A program made the translations under genes and the position numbers. Of a stretch of DNA of 64,000 bases, positions 1 through 8,376 are shown in pieces. Within the stretch, counting starts at the first letter, position 1. Each line of letters begins with the position of its first letter. The stretch is from positions 58,225-122,224 of the forward strand of contig NZ_DAIQRQ010000009.1 in the NCBI RefSeq assembly GCF_036786105.1, written 5' to 3'. The notes beneath the pieces are model-generated. The model saw only the letters and a program-made list of their open reading frames with translations, was not told the DNA's origin and searched no databases. This stretch comes from Ohtaekwangia sp036786105. Lineage in GTDB: Bacteria; Bacteroidota; Bacteroidia; Cytophagales; Cyclobacteriaceae.

Positions 1-520
1 TAGTAAATTGCTTCTCCTGTATATCGCTCACCTTTCCGGATGGGTATAGCACCACTACACGCGTTCCTTTCACACCTAAGAAACCATTGGCTACAGCACT
101 CCCCGTATCACCGGATGTTGCCACCAGTATAACAATCTCCTGATTCTGCTGCTTGGCAAAATAGCCCAGCAACTGCGACATAAAGCGTGCACCAAAATCT
201 TTGAATGCCAGCGTAGGACCGTGAAATAACTCCAACGCATACGCATGATCATCTACCTCCACTATCGGAGCTTCAAATTGAATAGTATGATTTACAATAC
301 GCTTCAATTCATCCGCCGGTACATCTTTCCCCAGCAATGCATCTGCTACCGTAAAAGCAATCTCCTGAAATGATTGGGTATGGATCGAATCAAAAAATTC
401 CTTTGGCAGCACCGGTATAGTTTCGGGCATATATAAACCATTGTCCGGAGCCAGCCCTTGCGTAACAGCTTCCTTCAGATCAACCTTCGCATTCTTGTTA
501 TTCGTACTATAAAACTTCAT
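1..520 (-). CDS. thrC: Threonine synthase, N-terminal 173 residues (cut by window edge)
   Basis: PLP-dependent enzyme that converts O-phospho-L-homoserine to L-threonine in the cytoplasm, the last step of the pathway begun by thrA and thrB upstream. Translation of the minus strand from the ATG at 518-520 gives an open frame to the window edge. The family motif around the PLP lysine is visible (HGPTLAFKDFG, Lys107), followed by the SGDTGSA phosphate-binding loop near residue 136. About 60% of the protein is outside the window. It lies 87 bp downstream of thrB on the same strand, so it is very likely the third cistron of one thr operon. Identification is firm because motif, order and neighbours agree. 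Confidence 0.93.
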   Translation of the reverse strand, partial: MKFYSTNNKNAKVDLKEAVTQGLAPDNGLYMPETIPVLPKEFFDSIHTQSFQEIAFTVADALLGKDVPADELKRIVNHTIQFEAPIVEVDDHAYALELFHGPTLAFKDFGARFMSQLLGYFAKQQNQEIVILVATSGDTGSAVANGFLGVKGTRVVVLYPSGKVSDIQEKQFT

Positions 521-578
521 GTCGTTATATAAAATTTACAGATTATATTTTTCTAACTTTTCCAACCTACACATACCC

Positions 579-610
579 ACGTAAACACGTACTGACATGC
601 TCACGTGCTA
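579..610. repeat. Octamer repeat array between thrB and thrC
   Basis: Four consecutive degenerate 8-mers of the form ACGTAAAC / ACGTGCTA lie in register and run into the thrB stop codon at 608-610. The same words recur at 21718-21741 behind cydB. No clear inverted partner arm is visible here. The rest of the 521-607 gap is AT-rich with no further signal seen. Confidence 0.5.
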
Positions 611-1537
611 ACGCAGCACCTTCGCTCCCTCCAGGTTGATCTTCGATACAAACACATCGCTCTTTAACTGCAGTGTATCAAATTGTTTCTGCATGGCCTG
701 GCCTACATGTGCTGCTATATCGCGGGTGGTTGACAGTGCGAAGATGGTGGGTCCTGAGCCGGATATACCGCAGCCCAACGCACCTGCCAGTATCGCTTCA
801 TCTTTGATTTTATGGAAACCGGGAATCAACACCGAACGTATTGGCTCCGCCACCACATCGTGCAGGGAACGCTGTATCAAACCATAATCGGGCTTCATTA
901 ACCCGACAACCATACCCGCTATATTTCCCCATTGTGTGATAGCATCTTTCATGGGGATGCTGGGCTTCAGCACGCGCCTCGAATCTTCTGTTTTGAGTTC
1001 GAGATGCGGGTGCACGAGTGTACAGTAAAGCTCAGCGGGCGTTGGTATATTGGTGACATCCAGCGGAGCATAGCCACGGATCAACACAAATCCTCCCAAC
1101 AGAGATGGCGCAACGTTATCAGCATGCGCAGAACCACACGCAATGCGTTCCGATTCCATCGCAAAAGGTAAAAGCTGTTCGCGCGTTAGCGGATTACCAT
1201 GCAGCTCGTTAATGGCCACCAGTGCGGCGGCTGAGCTCGCAGCACTTGAGCCCATACCACTGCCCAATGGAAGATTTTTATACAGTGTAATCTCAGCTCC
1301 CCACTGACTATTGATCGCCTTCAGGTATTCGAGCACCGCTACACCCGATGTATTCTTCTCTGCTTCCAGTGGAAGCCTGCCATCGTCTCCTATAATTTTT
1401 ACAATCTTCACTCCCGGACGATCGGTGAGTGTAACCATTACTTCATCGGCAGGAGCCTCTACGGCAAATCCGAAAATATCAAAGCCACACGATACGTTTG
1501 CTACCGTTGCCGGGGCTGATGCTTTTATTGATTTCAT
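608..1537 (-). CDS. thrB: Homoserine kinase (GHMP family)
   Basis: Phosphorylates L-homoserine to O-phosphohomoserine with ATP, supplying ThrC. The 309-residue length is normal for the family. The GHMP ATP-binding loop is plain at residues 90-100 (PLGSGMGSSAA), and the C-terminal glycine-rich GHMP motif (GISGSGPT) lies near residue 257. The ATG at 1537 is preceded by about 100 bp of repeat array separating it from thrA. Minus strand, second of three structural genes in the thr operon. Confidence 0.97.
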   Translation of the reverse strand: MKSIKASAPATVANVSCGFDIFGFAVEAPADEVMVTLTDRPGVKIVKIIGDDGRLPLEAEKNTSGVAVLEYLKAINSQWGAEITLYKNLPLGSGMGSSAASSAAALVAINELHGNPLTREQLLPFAMESERIACGSAHADNVAPSLLGGFVLIRGYAPLDVTNIPTPAELYCTLVHPHLELKTEDSRRVLKPSIPMKDAITQWGNIAGMVVGLMKPDYGLIQRSLHDVVAEPIRSVLIPGFHKIKDEAILAGALGCGISGSGPTIFALSTTRDIAAHVGQAMQKQFDTLQLKSDVFVSKINLEGAKVLR

Positions 1538-1542
1538 GTTGT

Positions 1543-1639
1543 CGTTATCAGTTAATCATTATTCGCTATACGTTAACCGTTATACGTTATTCGTTTTTTG
1601 CTTTTAACGATTAGCGTGTAACAGATAACGGTTAACGTT
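1543..1639. repeat. Heptamer inverted-repeat array between thrA and thrB
   Basis: Left arm 1543-1598 is eight consecutive heptads in perfect register with consensus CGTTAnn. Right arm 1605-1639 is five heptads with consensus TAACGnn, the reverse complement, and it runs into the thrA stop codon at 1638-1640. The arms can fold on each other, for example 1571-1588 against 1619-1636 with about 16 of 18 matches. The array sits inside the thr operon, so it would be part of the mRNA between thrA and thrB. Confidence 0.8.
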
Positions 1640-4082
1640 ACTTAGCGTAGTGTCCTATACGGATGATATCAGCAAAGACACCGGCGGCCGTAACCGCGGC
1701 TCCCGCTCCCGGGCCACGAATTACCATCGGGCGTTCGTGGTAGCGTTCGGTTGTAAGCAGTATAATGTTATCGCTGCCGGACAGTGAATAAAACGGATGC
1801 TGGCTGTTAACCGCACCGAGCTGTACACTCACTTTACCATCGCGCAGCACCGCCATATAGCGTAACTTCTCTCCTTTGGCAGTAGCTTCGTTGCGTAGCT
1901 TTTCAAAGGAGACATCGTGCTTCTCCAATGTTTTAAAGAAGTTATCTACATTTCCCTGCTGACAATCGGCAGGCACCAGGTTTTGTACCTGTATATCTTT
2001 TAACTCGAATGACAGACCTGACTCGCGCGATAGTATCAATATCTTGCGCGCTACATCCATACCACTCAAATCATCACGGGGATCAGGTTCGGTATAGCCC
2101 TTTTCTTTCGCTTCTTTTACTACTTCACTGAATTTCTTCCCTTCGGTATAGGAGCTGAAGATAAAATTCAATGTACCGCTCAATACACCTTCAATGCTGA
2201 TCACTTTATCACCACTCAGCAACAAATCGTTCATGGTGTTGATCACCGGGAGTCCGGCACCAACATTGGTTTCATACAAGAACTTTACACCGCGGCTAAA
2301 GGCTGTTTTCTTCAACAGTGTATATTGTTCCATTGAAGCCGAGTTTGCTTTCTTGTTCGGTGTAACGATGGAGATATTGGCAGCGAGTATATCGCGATAG
2401 AAAGCAGTAACATCTTCACTTGAAGTGCAGTCCACAAAAATGCTGTTGGGCAGATTGAGGGTTATCATTTTATCAGCGAATGCTTTCATGTTCATCGCTT
2501 CGCCTTCCTGCTTCATCGTATCAATACCCGTAGTCAGTGAAAGACCTTCTTCATGGAAGAGCATCTTTTTACTGTTGGCAACAGCCACTACATTTACTTC
2601 CAGTAAATTCTCAGTCGCCAGTTTAGCATATTGCTCCCGGATCATATTCACGAGCGAACTACCGATCAATCCGGTACCCACCAGAAATACATTCAATACT
2701 TTTCTGTCTGACAGGAAGAATGCTTCATGCAGTGCGTTCAGTGCTTTGGCTACATCTACCTGGCGAACCACGGCTGATATATTTCGCTCGGAAGAACCTT
2801 GCGCAATGGCCATTACATTAACACCGTTCTTTCCCAGCGAGCTGAACATACGACCACTGGTACCCGGACTATGTTTCATACCATCGCCTACCACTGCCAC
2901 CACAGACAGATCAGTCTCTACCTGTACTTCATCGATCTCCTCATTTCGTATTTCATATTGAAATTCTTTTTCAATCGAGCTCTTCGCCCGCTTCGCATTT
3001 TGATTCTCGATAGCAAGACAGATGGAGTGCTCGGATGATGCCTGACTAATGAGTATAACATTTATCTTTTCGCGCGCCAGTGTGGCAAACAAACGCATCG
3101 ATGCTCCTACTACGCCCAGCAGCCCGCTTCCCTGTACACTCAACAGACAAATGTTATTCATGGAAGATATACCTTTAATGAGCTTGCCATTTTTAGAGTT
3201 GGCATGAATAACCGTTCCTTCAAAAGTCGGGTTAAAGGTGTTCTTGATCCAGATCGGTATGTGATTTACCATGGCCGGTTGCATGGTAGCCGGGAAAATT
3301 ACTTTCGCTCCGAAGTGCGAGAGTTCCATGGCTTCTTCATAGCTCATTTGCGGAACCGTAAATGCTTTCTTCACCAGGCGTGGATCAGCCGTCATCATGC
3401 CATCAACGTCAGTCCATATTTCAAGATCAGAAGCATGCAGCGCACCGGCAAATATAGCGGCCGTATAATCGGAGCCGCTTCTTCCCAAGGTTGTAGTCTC
3501 TCCGGTTTCGGATGTACCTATAAATCCTGTGATCACTTGCAGATCAGTATGATTGCGGAAGTAATCAGCGATCAGCTTGTTCGTAGTTTCAAAATCTACT
3601 TTTGCATAACCGAAGTGACCATCTGTTCTTACCACCTTGCGTGCATCGAGAAACTCGGCAGCTACTCCGCGATCTTTAAATGCTTCCGCGATAATATAGG
3701 CGGAAAGACGTTCACCAAAGCTCATGACATAGTCTAACGTGCGGGGTGTACGCTCTTTTACCAGGAACACACCGTGCAATACATCTTCCAGCTCGTTGAT
3801 CATAAATTTTACCTGCGCCAGAATACTGCTTTGCTTCTGTACGCCGATCAGCTCACGCACGGCTTCGAGGTGGCGCTTTTCGAGTTCGGCAAGTTTTACC
3901 TTGTATTCTAAATTACTTTCCAGCGCGAGTTTGCTGATGCTGATCAACACATCCGTTACTCCGCCAAAGGCAGAGAAGACCACGGCCACATCGCCTTTAA
4001 GATAAGGTTTGACTATTTCTACGACCGATTGTATTCGCGCAGGGGTAGCTACCGATGAGCCACCGAACTTTAATATTTTCAT
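1638..4082 (-). CDS. thrA: Bifunctional aspartokinase / homoserine dehydrogenase I
   Basis: Catalyses the first and third steps from aspartate to threonine and methionine: phosphorylation of aspartate, and NAD(P)H reduction of aspartate semialdehyde. At 814 residues it matches the fused ThrA/MetL type. The N-terminal kinase begins MKILKFGGSSVATP, with the KFGGSS nucleotide-binding motif at residues 5-10. Two ACT regulatory segments follow (about 310-455), then the dehydrogenase with a Rossmann glycine motif (FLVGTGLIGSS, about residue 463) and the GTLNFI segment typical of homoserine dehydrogenase. The ACT repeats fit feedback inhibition by threonine. It is the first structural gene behind the thrL leader. 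Confidence 0.97.
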   Translation of the reverse strand: MKILKFGGSSVATPARIQSVVEIVKPYLKGDVAVVFSAFGGVTDVLISISKLALESNLEYKVKLAELEKRHLEAVRELIGVQKQSSILAQVKFMINELEDVLHGVFLVKERTPRTLDYVMSFGERLSAYIIAEAFKDRGVAAEFLDARKVVRTDGHFGYAKVDFETTNKLIADYFRNHTDLQVITGFIGTSETGETTTLGRSGSDYTAAIFAGALHASDLEIWTDVDGMMTADPRLVKKAFTVPQMSYEEAMELSHFGAKVIFPATMQPAMVNHIPIWIKNTFNPTFEGTVIHANSKNGKLIKGISSMNNICLLSVQGSGLLGVVGASMRLFATLAREKINVILISQASSEHSICLAIENQNAKRAKSSIEKEFQYEIRNEEIDEVQVETDLSVVAVVGDGMKHSPGTSGRMFSSLGKNGVNVMAIAQGSSERNISAVVRQVDVAKALNALHEAFFLSDRKVLNVFLVGTGLIGSSLVNMIREQYAKLATENLLEVNVVAVANSKKMLFHEEGLSLTTGIDTMKQEGEAMNMKAFADKMITLNLPNSIFVDCTSSEDVTAFYRDILAANISIVTPNKKANSASMEQYTLLKKTAFSRGVKFLYETNVGAGLPVINTMNDLLLSGDKVISIEGVLSGTLNFIFSSYTEGKKFSEVVKEAKEKGYTEPDPRDDLSGMDVARKILILSRESGLSFELKDIQVQNLVPADCQQGNVDNFFKTLEKHDVSFEKLRNEATAKGEKLRYMAVLRDGKVSVQLGAVNSQHPFYSLSGSDNIILLTTERYHERPMVIRGPGAGAAVTAAGVFADIIRIGHYAK

Positions 4083-4164
4083 GAAATAAATTTTATCAGG
4101 TTAGTTGGTGTCTGTTTTACTGCTTGACTATGGTTCCATCTCCTGGAGGCGGACATAATCCTAA

Positions 4165-4196
4165 TGGGCGGGGGTAAAAATTATCACGGGTTTACC
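4165..4196 (-). promoter_or_regulatory. Candidate thr attenuator hairpin
   Basis: In the minus-strand transcript the last codons of the leader peptide form one arm of a perfect 10-bp stem: CGGGGGTAAA pairs with TTTACCCCCG, with the leader stop codon in the loop. A ribosome finishing the leader would cover one arm, as in classic attenuators. There is no U-tract directly 3' of the stem (the next bases are CCCATTAGG), so it is not a textbook intrinsic terminator. Its exact role, terminator or alternative pairing, is uncertain. Confidence 0.6.
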
Positions 4197-4330
4197 CCCG
4201 TAATAATGGTGATGGTAATAATAATACCTGTAATAATAGTAATGATAACGGTATTAATAGCAGACACAGCGAAGCAAGCTGTTCTCTGTGATGAGAAGCG
4301 TGAAGATGCTATGTTTTGTGTTGCTTGCAT
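4184..4330 (-). CDS. thrL: thr operon leader peptide (attenuation peptide)
   Basis: A 48-residue minus-strand frame from ATG 4328-4330 to TGA 4184-4186 ends with a dense run of regulatory codons (TVIITIITGIIITITIITG, then VNP). I count six threonine and ten isoleucine codons in the 18-residue run TVIITIITGIIITITIIT. This is the composition of enterobacterial thrL, in which ribosome stalling at Thr and Ile codons controls transcription of thrABC. It lies 102 bp upstream of thrA on the same strand. A longer in-frame start at 4393 exists, but the internal ATG gives a more typical leader size. No Ile codon in the run is ATA although ATA is common elsewhere in the window. Function is inferred from composition and position. 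Confidence 0.85.
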   Translation of the reverse strand: MQATQNIASSRFSSQRTACFAVSAINTVIITIITGIIITITIITGVNP

Positions 4331-4426
4331 AAGGCGCACCGAAATAATGAAATGATATACTTGATTGCAAACTATTTTTTTAGATTTTTGCACGAACTAA
4401 CGGTTATTAGCGCCTTACAAGTACCA

Positions 4427-4516
4427 AAGTGTTGAAGTGTTCACGTGTTGATGTAGTAGAAATTTTCATCAACGGTATACTTCAACACTTCAATACATCA
4501 ACACTTCAACACTCAC
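4427..4516. repeat. Octamer inverted-repeat array upstream of the thioesterase gene
   Basis: Left arm from 4427 is built of AAGTGTTG-like octads. Right arm 4481-4512 is four octads of TTCAACAC type in register, the reverse complement. The array ends 2 bp before the ATG at 4519. An open frame extends upstream through the array to 4429, but that extension translates repeat sequence and is not part of the gene. The rest of 4331-4426 should hold the thr promoter; a near -7 match (ATAGTTTG, minus strand) is seen around 4370-4380. Confidence 0.7.
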
Positions 4517-4518
4517 AG

Positions 4519-5043
4519 ATGCGTAAAAAAAAATTTCCCCGCGAATCGTTCGTCAGTATGACGGAGCTGGTTTTGCCAAATGATACCAATACACTCAACA
4601 ACTTGATGGGTGGACGACTGATGCACTGGATGGATATTGTTTCGGCTATTGCCGGACAAAAGCATTCCAATAGTATTGTTGTTACTGCTTCCGTTGATAA
4701 CATATCGTTCAAGCATCCCATCAGGCTGGGTAATGTAGTAACGCTGAAAGCAAAGGTTACCCGTGCGTTCAATTCATCGATGGAGATACGTATTGATGTA
4801 GAAGCAGAAGATGTGCCCACCGGTCAAAAGTTTGAAAGCAACGCTGCCTACTTTACATTTGTAGCGCTGGATAAAAATGGTAATCCTACCAGCGTTCCGG
4901 AAGTGGAACCGGAAACAGACGAAGAACGCGAGCTTTACAACGGAGCACTGCGCAGAAGACAACTTCGCCTTATCCTTTCCGGAAGAATGAAACCACAGGA
5001 AGCCAACGAACTTCGATCTATATTTGATATTAAAGAATCGTGA
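4519..5043 (+). CDS. Acyl-CoA thioesterase (hotdog fold, YciA/BACH type)
   Basis: Hydrolyses acyl-CoA to free fatty acid and CoA in the cytoplasm. The 174-residue product carries the hotdog signature (NTLNNLMGGRLMHWMD, about residues 20-35), in which the helix-N-terminal Gly-Gly and the acidic MD residue match the YciA/BACH family, followed by SVDNISFKHPIRLG. I chose ATG 4519 because upstream codons translate an intergenic repeat. Its stop overlaps the GTG start of the next gene, so the two are probably translationally coupled. Confidence 0.85.
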   Translation: MRKKKFPRESFVSMTELVLPNDTNTLNNLMGGRLMHWMDIVSAIAGQKHSNSIVVTASVDNISFKHPIRLGNVVTLKAKVTRAFNSSMEIRIDVEAEDVPTGQKFESNAAYFTFVALDKNGNPTSVPEVEPETDEERELYNGALRRRQLRLILSGRMKPQEANELRSIFDIKES

Positions 5044-5423
5044 GTCAATCATCCGCCATCGAAAGCCTGTACCAGGAAGAGCTCTATGCGCTGCCTTCCC
5101 GTATGTTAATCATCTTATCGAAACCGTGGGAAGAACATTCGGAGGATGAGCGCACGGTGCTCAGCAAAATGATCACGGCTGTGAGATTGAGCATGGCTTC
5201 GGTGCAAATCATCATCCGAAAAGATTTCTCCATAGAGGATCTTGCTCCCTTAGCTCCAGGCAAAGTGCTGGCACTGGGTTCACAATTAAAATCATCGCCC
5301 AAAACATACGAGCATATCTCGCTCAACGGCATATCGGTTATTGCTGCAGATGCCATCAGCAACCTGGATGACCTGAAGAAAAAAAATCTCTGGATCGCCC
5401 TCAAGCAGATGTTTGGGCTCTGA
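5040..5423 (+). CDS. Small conserved protein, unassigned (possible psi/HolD-like fold)
   Basis: A 127-residue soluble protein starting at GTG 5040, overlapping the preceding stop by 4 bp. I recognise no named domain with confidence. The middle (VQIIIRKDFSIEDL, then KVLALGS) and the end (LDDLKKKNLWIALKQMF) recall the layout of the DNA polymerase III psi subunit HolD, in which an LxPEKI-like stretch is followed by a C-terminal helix with LW. That is a visual resemblance only. Coupling to an acyl-CoA thioesterase gives no functional hint. Treat as hypothetical. Confidence 0.7.
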   Translation: MSQSSAIESLYQEELYALPSRMLIILSKPWEEHSEDERTVLSKMITAVRLSMASVQIIIRKDFSIEDLAPLAPGKVLALGSQLKSSPKTYEHISLNGISVIAADAISNLDDLKKKNLWIALKQMFGL

Positions 5424-5475
5424 TACAACTTCCTGCTTTTCAAGCCTGTTCATAAAGCGCTAACGTTAGCAATCG

Positions 5476-5506
5476 TTTGGCAGTTTGCCTTCTATTTCTA
5501 TCTTTG
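5476..5506 (+). promoter_or_regulatory. Bacteroidetes-type promoter for hppA
   Basis: TTTG at 5476-5479, 19 bp spacer, then TATCTTTG at 5499-5506: a full match to the primary sigma -33 TTTG / -7 TAnnTTTG consensus. Transcription would start near 5513, about 70 nt before the ATG at 5583. Confidence 0.75.
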
Positions 5507-5516
5507 CCATTCTTGT

Positions 5517-5549
5517 AAAAAGCCATCCTGCGAAAAGAGGATGGTTTTT
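5517..5549 (+). promoter_or_regulatory. Stem-loop at the start of the hppA leader
   Basis: CCATCCT (5523-5529) pairs perfectly with AGGATGG (5538-5544) around an 8-nt loop, flanked by AAAAA on the left and TTTTT on the right that extend the stem. By shape it is an intrinsic terminator, yet it begins only about 10 nt after the predicted start of transcription. It may end read-through from 5423, or control or stabilise the hppA mRNA. Confidence 0.6.
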
Positions 5550-5582
5550 ATGTGTAAAACCAGATAGATAATTTTTAAACGA

Positions 5583-7760
5583 ATGAACAGTACTTTACTT
5601 ATCATCCCTGCCCTGGGAGTCATCGGTCTGATCGCGATGGCAATTAAGTCAGCCTGGGTAAACAAGCAGGATGCCGGCGATGCAAAGATGCAGGAGCTGG
5701 CAGGCTATATCGCCAATGGCGCTATGGCGTTTCTTAAAGCAGAATGGAGAGTTCTCGCCTATTTTGCTGTAATAGCAGCCATCCTGTTAGGATGGTCAGG
5801 CACATTGGTACCAGACTCCCACCCTATTATTGCTGTATCCTTTATCATCGGTGCTGTGCTCTCTGCATTTGCCGGCTATATCGGTATGAAGATCGCCACC
5901 AAAGCCAACGTGCGCACTACGCAGGCTGCACGCACAAGCCTGGCGCAGGCTCTTAAAGTATCCTTCACAGGAGGTTCTGTAATGGGTATAGGCGTTGCCG
6001 GTCTGGCCGTGCTGGGGCTCGGCAGTTTGTTCATCATATTTTTCAAAATATTTGTTCCGGAAGGCGCTGCCATCACCGGTGTTGAAATGAAGAAGGCGAT
6101 CGAAGTACTGGCCGGTTTCTCATTGGGTGCAGAATCCATAGCACTCTTTGCGCGCGTGGGCGGAGGTATATATACCAAAGCGGCTGACGTAGGTGCCGAC
6201 CTGGTAGGTAAAGTAGAAGCCGGTATACCGGAAGACGATGTTCGTAACCCGGCTACCATTGCCGATAACGTAGGCGATAACGTAGGGGATGTAGCGGGTA
6301 TGGGTGCTGACTTGTTTGGCTCTTATGTAGCTACGATTCTTGCTACGATGGTATTGGGTCAGGAGATTGATGCTTCAGCCGATCAGTTCGGTGGCCTCTC
6401 TCCTATTTTGTTGCCCATGCTCATTGCTGGTCTGGGGTTAATCTTCTCCATCATCGGTACCTGGTTTGTGCGCATCTCGAAAGAAACTGACAGTGTACAG
6501 AAAGCATTAAACATCGGTAACTGGTCATCCATTATCATGACCGCTATAGCCTCATATTTTGCTGTAAAGCATTTGCTCCCGGAAACACTTGTACACCGCG
6601 GTGTGGAATTTACTTCTACCGATGTATTCATTGCCATTATCATCGGTCTGATTGTGGGTACACTCATGAGTCTTATCACTGAATACTATACTGCCATGGG
6701 CAAACGTCCGGTATTGTCAATCATCAAGCAATCCGGAACAGGCCACGCAACCAACATCATTGGAGGTTTGTCAGTAGGCATGGAATCTACAGTAGCTCCA
6801 ATCTTCGTATTGGCCGGTGGTATCATTGCCTCTTACGAATTTGCCGGACTATATGGTGTTTCTATCGCAGCGGCCGGCATGATGGCTACTACCGCGATGC
6901 AGCTTGCTATTGATGCATTCGGCCCAATTGCCGACAACGCAGGGGGTATTGCTGAGATGAGTCAGTTGCCGGAAGAAGTACGTCATCGTACCGATAATCT
7001 GGATGCCGTAGGTAATACTACCGCGGCAACCGGTAAAGGCTTCGCGATTGCTTCTGCAGCCCTTACATCACTCGCACTGTTCGCAGCCTTTGTAGGTATA
7101 TCCGGCATTACCGCGATCGATATCTATAAAGCTCCCGTGTTGGCCGGATTATTTGTTGGCGGCATGATTCCGTTCATCTTCTCTTCACTTGCTATAGCTG
7201 CCGTAGGCCGTGCAGCAATGGACATGGTGAATGAAGTGCGCAGACAGTTCCGCGAAATACCGGGCATCATGGAGTATAAATCAAAGCCTGAATATGAAAA
7301 ATGTGTGGCTATCTCTACGCGTGCCTCTATTCGCGAGATGATCGCTCCTGGTGCTATAGCATTGGTATTGCCGATACTCGTTGGCTTTACGTTCGGTCCC
7401 GAAGTATTGGGAGGCATGCTCGCCGGTGTTACCGTATCCGGGGTATTGATGGGTATGTTCCAGTCCAATGCCGGTGGTGCGTGGGACAATGCGAAGAAGT
7501 CGTTCGAGAAGGGAGTAAATATTAACGGTCAAACCTACTATAAGAAATCGGAGCCACACAAGGCTTCGGTAACAGGCGATACCGTAGGTGATCCGTTCAA
7601 AGATACATCCGGTCCTTCCATGAACATTTTGATCAAGCTTACATCGATCGTAGCCCTGATCATTGCTCCACACATCAGCCATAAAGATCACAGTGTTGCA
7701 GCAAAGGCAGAGCAGGTAAAAGCGAAAACAGAAGTTATCAGCGAAGCTGTAGCGAAATAA
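5583..7760 (+). CDS. hppA: Membrane-bound ion-pumping pyrophosphatase, K+-dependent type
   Basis: Couples hydrolysis of pyrophosphate to pumping of H+ and/or Na+ out of the cytoplasm. The 725 residues form many hydrophobic helices, in the usual range. The substrate-binding signature DVGADLVGK lies at about residues 201-209, followed by NPATIADNVGDNVGDVAGMG and, further on, DAFGPIADNAGG. The class-deciding segment reads NTTAATGKG (about residue 477), with alanine where K+-independent enzymes have lysine, so this is a K+-dependent enzyme by established family rules; many of those pump Na+. It has its own promoter and a terminator at 7801. Confidence 0.96.
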   Translation: MNSTLLIIPALGVIGLIAMAIKSAWVNKQDAGDAKMQELAGYIANGAMAFLKAEWRVLAYFAVIAAILLGWSGTLVPDSHPIIAVSFIIGAVLSAFAGYIGMKIATKANVRTTQAARTSLAQALKVSFTGGSVMGIGVAGLAVLGLGSLFIIFFKIFVPEGAAITGVEMKKAIEVLAGFSLGAESIALFARVGGGIYTKAADVGADLVGKVEAGIPEDDVRNPATIADNVGDNVGDVAGMGADLFGSYVATILATMVLGQEIDASADQFGGLSPILLPMLIAGLGLIFSIIGTWFVRISKETDSVQKALNIGNWSSIIMTAIASYFAVKHLLPETLVHRGVEFTSTDVFIAIIIGLIVGTLMSLITEYYTAMGKRPVLSIIKQSGTGHATNIIGGLSVGMESTVAPIFVLAGGIIASYEFAGLYGVSIAAAGMMATTAMQLAIDAFGPIADNAGGIAEMSQLPEEVRHRTDNLDAVGNTTAATGKGFAIASAALTSLALFAAFVGISGITAIDIYKAPVLAGLFVGGMIPFIFSSLAIAAVGRAAMDMVNEVRRQFREIPGIMEYKSKPEYEKCVAISTRASIREMIAPGAIALVLPILVGFTFGPEVLGGMLAGVTVSGVLMGMFQSNAGGAWDNAKKSFEKGVNINGQTYYKKSEPHKASVTGDTVGDPFKDTSGPSMNILIKLTSIVALIIAPHISHKDHSVAAKAEQVKAKTEVISEAVAK

Positions 7761-7800
7761 ACCACGCTATACAGAATAGCAACCAATCAATTTATAGGAG

Positions 7801-7826
7801 AGCCTCGGTAATGCCGGGGCTTTTTC
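7801..7826 (+). terminator. Intrinsic terminator of hppA
   Basis: Stem AGCCTCGG (7801-7808) with GCCGGGGCT-side arm (7814-7821), loop TAATG, followed directly by TTTTTCT. The next gene's possible -7 box (TATTTTTG, 7827-7834) follows at once. Confidence 0.85.
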
Positions 7827-7858
7827 TATTTTTGATCACAATTTACTCTTAGCCAGGC

Positions 7859-8281
7859 ATGAAATTACTTACCCTTATCCTGCTGTTGGCCAGCAATTTC
7901 TGTCTGGCGCAAAACATTACCGGTAAATGGACTACCATTGACGACTCCTCCGGAGCAGAAAAATCAATCGTTGACATCTTCGAAAGAGACGGGAAGGTTT
8001 TTGGAAAAATTATCAGGATATTTCCGGCACCAGGAAAAGACCCCGATCCGGTGTGCAACCAGTGCCCGGAGGAAGATGCCCGGTATAAAAAGAAAATTAT
8101 CGGTATGGAGATCATCAAAGACATGAAGAAGACCGGCGATGAATACGCGGAAGGCAATATTCTGGACCCCGAAGAAGGCAAGGTATACCGGTGCAAACTG
8201 TGGATGGAGGGTGAGGATTTGAAGGTGCGTGGTTACTGGGGGCCTTTCTATCGAACGCAAACGTGGAAGCGGCTACGTTAA
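7859..8281 (+). CDS. Exported DUF2147 protein
   Basis: A 140-residue protein with a signal peptide (MKLLTLILLLASNFCLAQ) and the DUF2147 pattern: GKWTTIDD near the N-terminus, VDIFERDGKVFGKI, two cysteines in VCNQCPEE, GNILDPEEGKVYRCKLWME, then GYWGPFYRTQTWKR. The family is periplasmic or outer-membrane associated in Bacteroidetes and lacks a firmly established biochemical role. Translation starts at ATG 7859, 25 bp after a TATTTTTG -7-like box. A single-gene unit between two terminated blocks. Confidence 0.88.
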   Translation: MKLLTLILLLASNFCLAQNITGKWTTIDDSSGAEKSIVDIFERDGKVFGKIIRIFPAPGKDPDPVCNQCPEEDARYKKKIIGMEIIKDMKKTGDEYAEGNILDPEEGKVYRCKLWMEGEDLKVRGYWGPFYRTQTWKRLR

Positions 8282-8376
8282 CCTGATGTAATCGTAATTC
8301 ACAGAAAAAAACTATAAAAAAGGAACCCCAGCGGTTACAACCTCATTAAAAGATGGTATACAGGTCGAGTTCACAC

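Noticed and set aside
4429..4518. N-terminal extension of the thioesterase by 30 codons
   Set aside because: These codons translate the octamer array; the hotdog protein starts naturally at ATG 4519.
5876..7691. Several 98-136-codon minus-strand frames inside hppA
   Set aside because: Shadows of a strongly biased coding frame, with no motifs or promoters.
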